Below, piece after piece: positions 34,869-46,437 of a DNA stretch of 64,000 bases. Numbering within the stretch: position 1 is the first letter of the stretch; the number at the start of each line of letters is the position of its first letter. The stretch covers positions 8,142,565 through 8,206,564 of the forward strand of contig JAKZAN010000001.1 in assembly GCA_023053545.1 (NCBI GenBank), in the 5' to 3' direction. The notes below the pieces were generated by a model that made no database searches, was not told the origin of the DNA, and saw only the letters and a program-made list of their open reading frames with translations. Origin of the DNA: Lepidurus packardi (taxonomy: Eukaryota > Arthropoda > Branchiopoda > Notostraca > Triopsidae). The translations under genes and the position numbers were made by a program.

Positions 34869-35934
34869 ATATTATTAGCTTCGAAACTCGTCGAAGTCTT
34901 TATGCTGATCTTTCGCGGATTTTAATCCGTACGTTAACTGTCTTATATTGTACTGTGTTGTCTAAAAAAACTACCCAATGATACCCAAACCTTCCAAACC
35001 AAAACCAAACTTTTAAATTCTAAGCCTTGTTCAAAAAAGGTAAGATGTTCTAAATAGTTAAAGCGAATAAAATATTATTTGTCGACTGTTGTAAAATTTT
35101 ATGATTTATTTCCTGTTTTGGCTGGTTACTGAATGAACATATTTTAATAATAAAATTTACTTTATATCTAAACTTTTTCAGAATGTTTAGAGCTCACGAA
35201 CAAAACCATTGTGACTTGGTCTGAACATGCTTTAGGAATTCAGTTTCGTGCATGTCTGGTTTGGACATGAAAGAAGGGAACGAAAGGGAAGCTTAAACCC
35301 GCTGGCCAGTAAAAACCAAGAAATCTCTAGGGTATCCATTACGTAGTTCTTCCATTACGTAGGGTATCCATTACGTACTTCAACCCTGTGTGTCGGCAAA
35401 ATACTCGATAGTTCCGCTGTACTTCGCACGGTTCGCGTTAATTTCGGTTAGTTTCTTTAATATTAATTTCCGTAAAAAATTACAACATTACTTGGACAAT
35501 GCACTCGCCAGTGCATGATTGACCGATCTTGCTGGGCCCTCCACTCTTATGTAGCTAAATAGCACAAATTACTGCGTACTATTCAACACGAATCTCTGTC
35601 GTCAACATGGTTTGAATCTAATTAGCACGACGCTGTCTATGGCCTTATGGGAAAAGTTGAGATCTTATCATTTCACGTTCTTACATTTACGATGATTGTG
35701 CAAAAGTAGGACGGGCGGGATGCAATGGTACTTTGTGCAAACAGACATGCATTCAGGTTTGTAGCCAATGTAATGTGAACACTTATGACAATAATCTAGG
35801 GTTTTATTTTTAACGTAATGGAATTTACCGTACCCTGCGGCCATCAGGCCCAAATGGACCCTCCGTTTATTTACCTTGTATTGGCAAAATTTCCGTCTTC
35901 ATAAGTCGAAACACAACCGTCAACAATTCCCACA
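34869..35934. other. Intergenic, no gene recognised
   Basis: About 1.07 kb right of gypsy element 1. TCCATTACGTA is repeated three times at about 35335-35375. A minus-strand frame 35853-35668 is Cys/His/Tyr-rich but unrecognised. Confidence 0.4.
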
Positions 35935-36379
35935 TTACGGAACTCGTGCTTACGCCCCAACAAATTTGTCTCACTAGACAAGCCCATTCATCCCTTGTTA
36001 CCTTTGAAATCCAATTCTCGACTATTGCAAAAGTTTTCAAAACCTGGTTTCTAGAAATGAGCCCATTGATTCCAAAGGAAGTTTGTCTGTGCAATCTTAC
36101 TATGCAAAGGATCCTGATGGGCCAGGTGTCCCTCTAATTAATGGCCCGTTCATAACGACAGCTCATCCGTCTTGTCGACCAAACTGGAACTTTAGCAAAA
36201 GAACGATTGTTGGTACACCCTCTGGTTTCGGGCCCCAACGAAAGGTTTGCGTAGGTAAAATTGCTTTCTTGGGAGCCCCAGGATTTTATAATGGAACTTG
36301 GCGTAGTGGCATGGCGTTATGGTTTATATCTGGTAGTTGCAGGAAAATTGTATATGTGCAATTCCACGGGTTGAGTTAA
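35935..36379 (+). pseudogene. Unrecognised secreted-protein-like segment, copy 1
   Basis: No known family recognised. A first stretch (about 35935-36050) reads ELVLTPQQICLTRQAHSSLV and then FEIQFSTIAK. After a possible intron or frame change, a second stretch (36055-36379) reads GSLSVQSYYAKDPDGPGVPL, ending at a stop at 36379. Gly/Pro/Cys-rich with an NGT glycosylation sequon. It aligns with copy 2 (37.1-37.9 kb) over about 35 residues: shared GxLSxQxY, D-x-D, GVPxIN and TAHP. No complete start or signal peptide was found. It may be a multi-exon gene or a remnant. Confidence 0.35.
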
Positions 36380-37117
36380 GATGCTTTATGAGTTCGAATT
36401 TCATATCACCTTGCAAGTTTTATTGTATTCTCACGTGTGTCTACAATGAAGTTAAAAAAAAAAAAAAAATAATACAAAGTTGACACCTTTCTGGGGTTTA
36501 AATCTGTAATGACCTCCAGCGTTGAAAAAAATATGTATTTAAAACTGTTTTCCCAAAGTGAATCACTGGACGCAATCGTATTGAAATCGATATAAAACTG
36601 AATCATTTCAAACCATAATTGCTTTACCCAGGACATGACCTCCATTACTAGCTTAGCGAGGTCTATTATGCTTCGTCTTATTTACAATTCCGGTTTGTAA
36701 AACTAATTTTTCGGCATTATACTTGTGCTTCTTAGAAGCAATTCCATTCCGCAAAGTTATTATGGTATAACGTCGTCTCAGTACGTCAACAAAATTTTAA
36801 ATGATTCGACTGCTCGAGTACTCACACTCAATATTGGTAGGTTCCATTGAATGATTTTTATAGTACAGTATAATAATATTCGAAGTATTTGTACGAGTTT
36901 AGTTGATTGCAGTCGACAATGCATGCTAGACGGCTCTTGTGGGTCTTGATACGTCTACCCAAACAATGACACCAGCATTTGCGTTTTAATGTCAACAAAT
37001 ATTTGTCAGCTATCAAGCCTAAACTTAAGCAAAGCTACTTTGGTTACGCAGCTATGGGAAAAATTCGTTGATTTCCCCATCCCTAGTTTATAGCCAGGGG
37101 TTTAATTGCTAATTTAA
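36380..37117. other. No gene recognised between the two related segments
   Basis: About 740 bp, A/T-rich, with a poly-A tract at about 36453-36470. No supported coding frame. Confidence 0.4.
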
Positions 37118-37872
37118 CCACAGCACTAGCTTTCAGTACTAAAATCGCAATTACCACTATTCCTACCGTCTCGTCTACAACGATAATAAGTACTATTACA
37201 AGTTTGAGTACAGTAGGAACAACGACTTTACCGACATGTACTGCAACATCGCTCCTGAAAAGATTGCTCAGCTATAGGCAGTGGTATCATTCAGCAAATG
37301 CTTGACCATACTGTTCGCATATGTACAATCTGGCCATATGGACCAAACGGATCTATCGTAACTTTACCTTGTAGTGATCAGAAACCCGTTTTATTATATC
37401 GCGAAGTAGCTTAGAATACCTCTTTTGTTAATGAGTCATTCTTACACCTAAAGAAATGTACATGATGCAAGATGTTCATAACTTTACCACCACACTTGAA
37501 ATTAGATTTCGTACTCTTGCCACACATGGTGATACAAAAACATCTCAGTTTACCGGTATGCCTTTTTTTAACGCGACGGGGCAATTGTCTTTACAAAGGT
37601 ATACCCAGTGGGATTTGGATCCGTTTGGCGTACCAATAATCAATGCTACTTTCGTGAACGGGACAGCACACCCAGCTTCCAGCATTCTACGGATCTGTTT
37701 GGTGTACGGATCTATAATGCTCCATATATGTAAACCTTACAGCAACAGCACACCGTGCTTATGGTCCTATTGGAATCTTTCGTCTGTTACCCATTTACGA
37801 GGCTTGCGTTGGTTTGAACCTAACTCTTTTTCGTCTAACGGATCTTATTATGTAGTCTCATCGTTACCGTAA
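37118..37872 (+). pseudogene. Unrecognised secreted-protein-like segment, copy 2
   Basis: Three exon-like pieces: a Thr/Ser-rich mucin-like stretch (37118-37245; ITTIPTVSSTTIISTITSLS), a segment at about 37275-37412 (RICTIWPYGPNGSIVTLPC), and a frame 37456-37872 with many N-glycosylation sequons (NFT, NAT, NGT, NST, NLS, NGS). The last one shares GQLSLQRY...GVPIINATF...GTAHP with copy 1. Inside it a 74-bp unit beginning GGATC(C/T)GTTTGG is tandemly duplicated (37617 and 37691). Because 74 is not a multiple of three, the second unit is out of phase. This favours a decaying copy. Function unknown. Confidence 0.35.
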
Positions 37873-38246
37873 ATACAAAGTTGATTGGCAGATTTTTTTT
37901 ATCATTTTACTATTAACTATTATTCCACAATACCATGTGTATTGCCCTGGCGATTAAACTGGATTTCCCGGTATTAATGAGCTTTCTCTTCAAAGGTTGG
38001 TGTTTCATTTTCCCAAGAGATGTCAGAATGATCAGCAAAAAAAGGCTTAAATATTGGCAATTTCAGCAAATCAGCTGGTGATTTATTGCACAACTTCCAG
38101 TAATATTGTGTCTTGAGAGAGCACGACGTACTTTAAAACTTGAAGTCAATAAGTTTCAGTATTATTAAATTTTCAAGCTAAGACCATTGCTGTTTCTTTG
38201 CTTGTCCGTCAGGTAAGCTTGACACTTGTGTAGAAAACCAATCGAG
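37873..38246. other. Upstream region of DIS3L2
   Basis: About 370 bp without a supported coding frame. It contains the DIS3L2 promoter and 5' UTR by position. Confidence 0.5.
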
Positions 38247-41200
38247 ATGCAGTCACCAAGGCCAACGTTTAACACCGAACAAGGAAAAAGCAAGCCGCAG
38301 AATTCACCTGTAAAATTCGGCGTTAAACTCAGTAACGAAACTGGTAAATCCAGTCCTGGAAATAGAAACAAGAATGGCCATGCGTTTAAGCAAAGTAGGC
38401 CTTATGTTCCTTATGCCAAATTTCCTCCTCATCTTCAGTTAAACGAGGAAGAGCTAGAAAATGGTAAAAAACAAGGTATCTATGTCGAAGGCATACTTCG
38501 CATTAATCCAAAAAATTATAAAGAAGCTTATATAACCGCTCCAGTAAGTTGTTATTGCATTATTTCTTGAAGCGTGGCGTTAAAAAGTTGTATGTTAGGA
38601 GAATGGTGAAGCAGATATATTAATCGAGGGTATGGAGAATCGTAATCGTGCCCTAAATGGCGACGTGGTTGTTGTGCAATTAAAGCCCGTATCTGAATGG
38701 AAAGTAAGTTAGTTCTTCTAAAAGCTTTAGTTACTTACGGATTTGTTAGCAAATGGAAAAAACTGCTCTCGCACATCAAATACAGCCGCCAAATCCCACC
38801 CAAACCCCGAGAGACCAAATTTGTGAGGGAAATTCTTCTTTGACCAAGGATAAAAAGTGCCGTCGAGCCAGAAGAGGTTCTGGAAAGTCAAAGAGCAACG
38901 AATCCGAGGAAGTCACTGAAAGAACCAAATTAAATTCTGCGTTCAAGCGTATTGAAGCTTCTAAAACAATTGTGGTTGAAAATGCCATGCAGAATTTATT
39001 GCTAACAACCAATTGTACTACCGTAAAACCAAATATAACCGGAAAACCTCGTAGAATTGGCAAAGTATGAGCTTTTGGTTAAGCTTTTGATTACAAAGTA
39101 ACGTTTCTGGCTTGTATAGGTAGTCATGATCAAAGAGTACAAACATACGCGAGAAGCAGTGGGTACAATCAAGCCCCACCCTCGTCAGTTTCCTGGCTTT
39201 GTGTTTTTTGTGCCGCGCGATCATCGCTTTCCGCGACTAAATATCAACCTGAAAATGTATCACGGTCTCGGCCAGCGGCTGTCGGTCGCTGGTAACGTCC
39301 TGTTTCTGGTTCGTTTGATTGGCTGGGAAGAAATCGATTTTCCGATAGGGTAACTTTGAAGTCATTCAAACTACGTAACTTTGAGAATTAAATATGATTT
39401 TTTTTCTACAGGGAGATAGTACAAGAACTGGGGCATTGTGGCGAACTAGGATCAGAATTGGGTGCTATTGCATTCGAAAGCGCTATTGACGACCGAGACT
39501 TTGACCCCTCATTACTGACTACGCCGCCTTTACCGCAGATAACTAGAGAAGAAATTAATCAAAGGCGAGATTTTAGGGAAATATGTGTCGTGACGATAGA
39601 TCCACATGACGCCAAAGACCTGGATGATGCCGTTTCCTGTGTACCACTCTCCTCGGGCAATTTCCGAATAGGGATTCATATTGCTGATGTGAGTTACTTT
39701 GTGGCTGAAAGCACGAAATTGGATATCGAGGCTTCTACCCGGGCAACTTCAACTTACATGGTCCATAAAGTAAGCGATAAAGTAAGCATTGGCTTGTGAG
39801 CTTGATTTATGGCGTTGTTTTCTGACATTCAGGTTATTCCCATGCTGCCCCGTGAGCTTTGTCAAGATGTATGCTCTCTTAACGTGGGTGAAGAACGCCT
39901 TACATTCTCGGTAGAGTGGGAGGTGAACCCTGAAGGAGAAATACTCAACGAATGGTTTGGTCGCTCTGTAATTAAATCGGCAGCAAAGTTGAGCTATGAA
40001 CATGCTCAAGTAAGTTGTACAATACGTGCAAAAATGAACTAAACTGTACGATAAGTCGGTAACACTATGTTTTTGCACTATTGTAGGCCATGATTGAGAC
40101 GGCTAAAATACCAGAGAACATGCCCACTGTAGTTCCTCCCACTACAGCAGAGGAGATCTGCGGCGCGGTTTTAAACTTGCAAAATATAGCTGTTAAATTG
40201 CGCCAAGGGCGAGAGCGACAAGGTGCCTTACGTATTGACAACCCGAAGGTGTACTTTCGATTAGATAATGACACCCGATTGCCGGAGAGCGTTGCTCCCT
40301 ATGTTATGAAAGAGAGTCACAAGTACATTTTTGGGTCGCCGGATGAAAAAATAAGATTGTGTAATTAACATTTATTCGTTAGGTTGATTGAAGAGTTCAT
40401 GTTACTGGCCAATATGCGAGTGGCACGAAGGATTTGTGAAGCGTTTCCGGATTTGGCCGTTTTGCGACACCATCCTCCACCGCAGCTTCACATATTACAA
40501 GAAGCTGTCGACACTCTTGGTGCTTTAGATGTCGTAATTGATCAAACGGACTCGCTCGCCTTGCAGACATCCATGGCCAAGCATTCTGTATCAGATTGTC
40601 AGGATGTGGCCACCCAAGCTAAGGCTTTAGTTGTGACTAATCTCCTTTCGAAAGCTTTGCTGGTATGATTCTATTCAATATTTTGTTTCAGTTATTAAAC
40701 TGTGTAAAACTTAAGTGTGCCAAGTACATTTGTGCGGGGAAATGGGAACCGTCGGACTACCGGCATTTCGCTTTGAGCGTTGATATGTACACTCATTTTA
40801 CATCACCGATTCGTCGTTATCCGGATATTTTGGTTCATCGCTTGTTGGCAGCTGCCTTGGACTACCGCGCCAAACCGACCATGGCTCAAGAAATCATGCA
40901 TAGGTAAATCATTGTCACCTGGCTTTTGCTGAGACTTGAAGATTTAATCTGTAAATCCGTAGGACATTAGAGCATTGCAATGATCGAAAGCTGGCTGCTA
41001 AAACGGCTCAGGATTCCAGTATCGAGCTCTATTTTGCAATGTACTTGAAACAGAGGCTTGCTACGTCAAGACCCTTACCTGCACACGTGGCCGTTTTAGG
41101 CGTATTGGACCATTCCTGTGATGTTGTGGTGCTTGAATTGGGCTTTCTCAGGCGGCTCTACTTGGATGTAAGTTGTATTAGCTTTTTTGTGGTAGGTGAG

Positions 41201-41418
41201 TTAATGAGCCCAATACTCTTTAACAGAAATTACCCGTGACTATCCAGTCTTTTAAAAGGGTGGGAGACAAGGGACCCATGGAGCTGACCATCATTTGGAA
41301 TGCGGAGGAGAATCATCCTGCCGTCGAGCAACGTATCCGAGTCATGTCCGTCCTACCTGTGTTGTTTGTACTCAACAAGGACGGGGTGTCTTACAGACTA
41401 GAATTGCAACGACCTTAG
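38247..41418 (+). CDS. DIS3L2: DIS3L2, cytoplasmic 3'-5' exoribonuclease
   Basis: RNase II-family enzyme that degrades oligouridylated RNAs 3'-5' in the cytoplasm independently of the exosome. Eleven exons: 38247-38543, 38599-38703, 38750-39064, 39120-39349, 39412-39769, 39833-40009, 40087-40322, 40383-40662, 40716-40903, 40963-41167, 41227-41418, giving 860 aa (human 885). There is no PIN domain, which separates it from DIS3. Cold-shock domains include [18 protein letters not shown] and [18 protein letters not shown]. The RNB catalytic signature is [15 protein letters not shown] near residue 377, with the acidic residues kept. Further RNB blocks are [36 protein letters not shown] and [20 protein letters not shown]. 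An S1 domain closes the protein. The start at 38247 gives MQSPRPTF; an in-frame TTG upstream is not needed. Confidence 0.97.
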
Positions 41419-41729
41419 TACTTTGGAGCGTTTACAACCAAATTTATGCATGCTCTGATATGCTTCGATAGATTTTTAAACTTTTCCTGGCCTACATCGG
41501 AAAGTTTTATCTCTCTATCTTGAATGCCCAACAATGTTCTCACGTCAGAGGTAAATGTGATGTAATCGAACTTGCTCATGGAAGTAAACATTTCTGGTAA
41601 TACAGCCAATGTATCTGGTAATAAAACTCGAGAGGGGATTAGTCGTGATATGTGGGAATTTACGGGAGATAATGAGCAGTTGGTAGATTTCGCACGTTAA
41701 GCCATGCTTATCATAAGTTCAGAAGCCTT

Positions 41730-41736
41730 TATAAAG
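41730..41736 (+). promoter_or_regulatory. TATA box of carboxypeptidase gene A
   Basis: TATAAAG, 46 bp before the ATG at 41776. Genes B and C have the same heptamer 51 and 52 bp before their starts, so each has a very short 5' UTR. Confidence 0.75.
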
Positions 41737-41775
41737 TGCACGGTAGCATTCATTGGCCCAGAATATTTTTTGAAG

Positions 41776-43386
41776 ATGAAGGTACTCGTTGTTTTGGCGT
41801 TGGCGGCCTTTGCTGCTGCCGCAAAGGTCGACTATACTGGGTATGTTACTTTTTGCCTCTCTTAAATTCGAATTAAGGGTTAAAGGTTTTCACCGGTAGA
41901 CATTTAGTGTTGGATGTTGTTCCATCGTCTATTGAACAGTTGAAATTTCTGCAAACTCTGCAGCAGAACGTAACGGTAGACTTTTGGAAAGTACCTCGTA
42001 ACGTTGGAAGTTCCATTCCTATTCGCGTGAGTCCATGGGATTATGCCTACCTGATTCACGATCTGGAGCAAGCAGGCATTAACTACTCTGTCCAGATTCC
42101 TAACTTGCAAAAGTGAGCCTTGTTCTATTATATAGAGAACATATGTGTAGACAGAGTGTTGTCTTGTTTAGGTTGATTGATACTGAGCGTCAGGCTATTA
42201 ACCAACGTAAACTTGTCCATGGTTTGGCAGCTTTCGATTTCGAAAACTACCACACTTATGAAGAAGTAAGAGTAGCAATTTATTATCATTACCGCTTACG
42301 GTTCTAGTGTCTTCCTATATAGAATGTAGCATTCATGAAGCAGTTGGCTCAGGAAAATACCTTGGTGCAATATACCGAGATTGGTACTACCTTGGAAGGC
42401 CGTTCGATTCCCAGTGCTATTGTCAGTTCGACGGGTGCTGGCGACAAACCCTTAATTTACTTTGATTGCGTTATGCACGCTCGGGAGTGGGTTTCGACCG
42501 CCTCTTGCATTTGGATTCTCAACGAATTGGCCACTAGCACAGACCCAGACGTCAAGAACCTCATTGAAAACTTCGACTGGCAAATCAGCCCCATTTCCAA
42601 TCCCGATGGCTATGCTTTTACGTGGAGTAACGATCGGCTCTGGCGGAAAAACCGCAAGCCTTTCAACTTGTGTACGGGCGTAGATCCCAACAGGAATTTT
42701 GATAGCGGTAAGTGGTACCTTCTTATTTCACAACATGAGAGAGGATATATCTTAAGCATTTACATCATTTAGATTTCGGTGGTCCCGGTACCAGTAATAA
42801 CGCTTGTTCTGATCTTTACCATGGACCTTCCGCCTTCTCCGAGGCCGAATCTGCGGCTATGCGCGATCTGTTGTTAGCCAACAAAGATCGTGTTATTGCC
42901 ACGTTGTCTATTCATTCTGCTGCCCAAATGTGGATGTCGCCGTATGGTTATACAAGCGAGTTGCCTGCTGATTACGCCGAATTGGTAAGCTAGCATGATA
43001 TGCGCTTTTGTAGTGTAATCTTAATCTTCTAATAATCTTTCCGATAGAACCGTGTCATGGAACTGGCCGTGAATGCCTTGACAGCCACATACGGAACAAA
43101 GTACACCTATGGAAACATTGCTGATGTCATTTGTAAGATTCGGTTTAGATAAGCAACAACCCTGATAGTAATATAGTACCCGTTGTAAATGTTTATGACA
43201 GATCTGGCTGCTGGTAGCTCAGCGGATTGGGTTTACGATAACACTGGGGCAAAGTACGCGTATGCTCTTGAATTACGTGACAAAAGTGGAAACTTTCAAC
43301 TGCCCCCTGAGCAGATCTTGCCCACCGCTGTTGAAACTTTTAATGGTATCAAAGCTATGGCTAACGGTATTCTCAACAAGCCTTGA
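41776..43386 (+). CDS. M14A zinc carboxypeptidase, gene A (secreted, digestive type)
   Basis: Secreted procarboxypeptidase that removes C-terminal residues from peptides. Seven exons: 41776-41840, 41900-42112, 42172-42265, 42323-42707, 42773-42984, 43048-43132, 43202-43386, giving 412 aa, the normal zymogen size. A signal peptide (MKVLVVLALAAFAAAA) is followed by an activation peptide. Zinc ligands are in HAREW (near residue 176) and in LSIHSAAQ. The substrate-carboxylate site is in DPNRNFD. The catalytic Glu is in YALELRD. The residue equivalent to CPA Ile255/CPB Asp255 is Ala (SADW), so a basic-residue (B-type) preference is not expected. Genes B and C are paralogues. Gene A lacks the intron that splits their central catalytic exon. 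Confidence 0.95.
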
Positions 43387-43528
43387 ATGAAAGAACTGTT
43401 GTGTCTTTGGTCAATACAACCTTGTTAAATGCTAATAGGGTGCAGATTTTTTTTTCTTCAATGACCCTTGTTATTGACAGCCATTTAATGCTATAAGCAT
43501 TTCTTATCAGTGACGTAATGCAATCTTG

Positions 43529-43535
43529 TATAAAG
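43529..43535 (+). promoter_or_regulatory. TATA box of carboxypeptidase gene B
   Basis: TATAAAG, 51 bp upstream of the ATG at 43580 and only 143 bp after the gene A stop. Confidence 0.75.
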
Positions 43536-43579
43536 GGCAGCAGACTCGGGGAGATATTTACAGAGTGGAATTCGGTACC

Positions 43580-45282
43580 ATGCAGATCACGTGGTGTGTC
43601 TTTGCTGCTGTAGTTCTAGTAGTTTTGACTACTGACGCAAATCGCGTTGATTATACAGGGTAAATTAGATGTTACACATTTTGCATAGGAGAGAACGGTT
43701 TTTAATTTATATTGCTCCAATAGAAGCGTCGTCTTAAGAGTAATACCGAAGTCCACAGAAGAATTAACATGGTTGCACGCTTTCCGACAAGACGTTCACG
43801 TGGATATTTGGCGAGGGTCTTCCGTATTATTGAAACCTGTAGTCATACGTATCGGAAGTAAAGAAAAGCAAAAGGAAATTAAAGAACGCTTGGATGGAAT
43901 GCGAATGGAATACTCGGTTTTGTCTGATAACTTGCAAAGGTGTTCTTCTGTTGGTTTGGATCAAGTTTATTTATTCGCTGATTTAATATAGTGAGATAAA
44001 TGAAGTCGAAGAACGAATTTTGAAGAGAACTAGCCAAAATAGAGAAGCAAGAGATGCATTCGATTTCCAGAACTATCATCCATTGGACGAAGTAAATCGC
44101 GTTTGTTATGTCGACAAATAGACAATAATCCTTTGCTTAGATTGTCGAGCTCTTAAAAGGGCTAGCCGTTAACCATTCCATCATAACATATACCGAAATT
44201 GGTGTTACTTATGAAGGACGGAAAATTCCATCCGTGATCTTAAGCACTGCACCTGGCAAGCCACTAATTTATTTGGACTGCACCATACATGCACGTGAGT
44301 GGCTAGCAACTTCAACGTGCACATACATCATAAATGAGGTAAAGAAGAATACACCTTTTCACATGAAAAAAATATGCATAAGATATTTTTTTTTACTTAG
44401 CTGGCAACTAAGTATGGAACGGATGCAGAAGTGACCAAACTTTTAGACCGATTTGATTGGCAATTTACTCCAGTTGCTAATCCTGATGGATACGTCTATA
44501 CCTGGCAAACAGTTAGCATCACATGTCATTAGAATGATCCAAAAGTACAACAGTTTTTCGTAGGACCGATTGTGGAGGCAAAATCGTGCTCCAACTTCCA
44601 GTGAATCGTGTATGGGCGTTGATTTGAACAGGAATTTTGATGATCATTTTGGAGGGCTGGGCAGTAGTGATGATCCTTGTAATAACGAGTACCATGGACC
44701 GAACCCTTTTTCGGAGAAGGAAACCCAGGCCATGAGAGATGTGTTTGTGAGTAACCAAGGCCGAATGCAAGCTGCTATAAGCATACATACGTATTCCCAA
44801 TACTGGATGATGCCTTACGCCTTTTCGACTGACTTGCCTCCTCAATATGAAGAGATGGTAAGCTGAATTTTTAAAATAAGTTTGTTTCAACTGTGCTACA
44901 GCTGCTTTCTCTAGAACCGTGTTATGCAAAAAGGAGTGGCTGCTCTACAAGACACTTACGGAACTAAATACGAAAACGGCACTGTTGCGAACACTATATG
45001 TAAGTCGGGTACTTAGTTTATGCTTTAATTTAATTGGTATCGCTAATGTTGATGCTTTTCGAAGATTTCGCTTCCGGATCTTCTACGGACTGGGTATATG
45101 ACGTCATTGGTGTCCCTTATTCATACACTCTCGAGTTACGGGATACGAATTCCTTCGTGTTACCGCCCGAAAAAATTTTACCAACAGCTACCGAAACCTG
45201 GAACGGAATTAAAGCGGCGGCTCTGGCTATGAAAGTTAGAGATTTTAAACGTTCTTCCTGCTTGTTGAACAAGAAAGAGTGA
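43580..45282 (+). CDS. M14A zinc carboxypeptidase, gene B
   Basis: Secreted procarboxypeptidase. Eight exons: 43580-43659, 43724-43939, 43992-44091, 44141-44338, 44401-44511, 44564-44857, 44915-44999, 45065-45282, coding for 433 aa. Signal peptide [16 protein letters not shown]. Zinc site HAREW, substrate site DLNRNFD, third ligand in [10 protein letters not shown], catalytic Glu in YTLELRD. The S1' position is Thr (STDW), unlike CPA Ile or CPB Asp. The C-terminus has about 11 extra residues ([11 protein letters not shown]) compared with gene C. Exon lengths match gene C almost exactly (first three 80, 216 and 100 nt in both), showing a duplication. It starts 193 bp after the gene A stop. Confidence 0.95.
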
Positions 45283-46190
45283 AAAATATACAGTTTTTCC
45301 AAACATACAATCACTTATTGACCGATTTTTTGGAATTGCCACTGGTTCCCTTTATTATATAATACACGATTGAGAGAAACGAGGGAGAGCGGAGAATGCA
45401 GTCGTGTTTTTCCTGTGCTCCCACTTTTCAAACCTTTTCATGCTAAAATAGTAACAGAAACCTCCTCGCAGATCGATAACTATTTCACTATACTGTTTTC
45501 TTTATAGAGGAAAAATTGAACATATCCTTTAATATATAATTTGTGCGAAACTCGACCTCAAGTGTATGGTGACATGTCACACAGTTCTCGGTCCTCCTCC
45601 CCGAGGGAGGAGGATTTTACGGGGGAGCGCTCTCTGGGTACAACAAATACGCAAATACGTACTCAAGGGGGGGGGGGGGAGCAATACATCTCATTTGCAT
45701 AATTTAAATTCCCATTTTTGAACAGAAGGAAAGTGAAAAACCTCTCAAAATCAGCTGTACTAAATGAGTAAAAATTCAATTAAAAATTTAAGTTATTTTT
45801 GTGTAGTGTTTTTTTTTATTCTCTTAGTGAATTTTTTTAATACAGATTTTATTATATCAAGTTTGTCTCGTCTTTTTCTGTCGGGAATGGTACCTTTAAT
45901 GGTAGCGCAAGTCCGGCTTGCATAATGGTCACTCGCCTTAATGGTGTAAAGTAATCAAGGTTCAACGTAAGACTGCTGTACTTACAAAGCATTGTTCTTT
46001 ACATAGATAGTCTAGCTACAAGGTCATGTCAGTTAATCAATCCCAGTGTGAGTCAGTCCTGGTCGATTAGTCAGATCCTGGTCAAGTCTCAAGAATGACA
46101 ACCTTCACCTTTCACTTATGTCAAGCTTGCCATACAATAATAAGGTTACCACTTTTTTTTTACCACATAAGAAGTATACTACCACAGTAT
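45283..46190. other. Intergenic, no gene recognised
   Basis: About 900 bp. Contains a G run at 45667-45679 and A/T-rich sequence. No coding frame supported. Confidence 0.5.
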
Positions 46191-46429
46191 AGAGGTTTAC
46201 ACAGTATGGTAACAGGGCTATCTTCCAATGTTAAGGTTTTCTGACGACCTTCTCGGTCCCCAGAGTAATATTCAGCTAAAAGGCCAGAAGACGAAAGGGT
46301 ACATTCGCAAACCTCCCAGTGCATTTCTAAAAAGGTCACGACGGTTTACAAAGAGCGTAATTTAAATCTATTGCTTTAAACTATGTGAGCTTAAAATAAA
46401 AGATGAATTAACTAGGTCAAAGCACAACA
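46191..46429 (+). repeat. Diverged copy of repeat unit U
   Basis: The sequence starting CAGTATAGAGGTTTACACAG matches 49181 onward (+) and 51390 backward (-) closely for about 80 bp, then more weakly (GAAAAG/CATTCACAAA-type patches). The other two copies are the outer parts of the 1.5-kb inverted repeat. The unit's ends, AGTATAGAGGTTTA and AGTATACAGGTTTA in inverse orientation, suggest a ~430-bp TIR element. No target duplication was established. Confidence 0.45.
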
Positions 46430-46437
46430 CGTATACA

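Noticed and set aside
212-41418. UPF1 and DIS3L2 as an RNA-decay gene cluster
   Set aside because: They are 34 kb apart with unrelated genes between; chance co-location.
45667-45679. G-run near 45.67 kb as a hAT terminus
   Set aside because: No CAGGGGCG terminus or 8-bp duplication next to it, unlike the G-runs at 5.7 and 49.7 kb.
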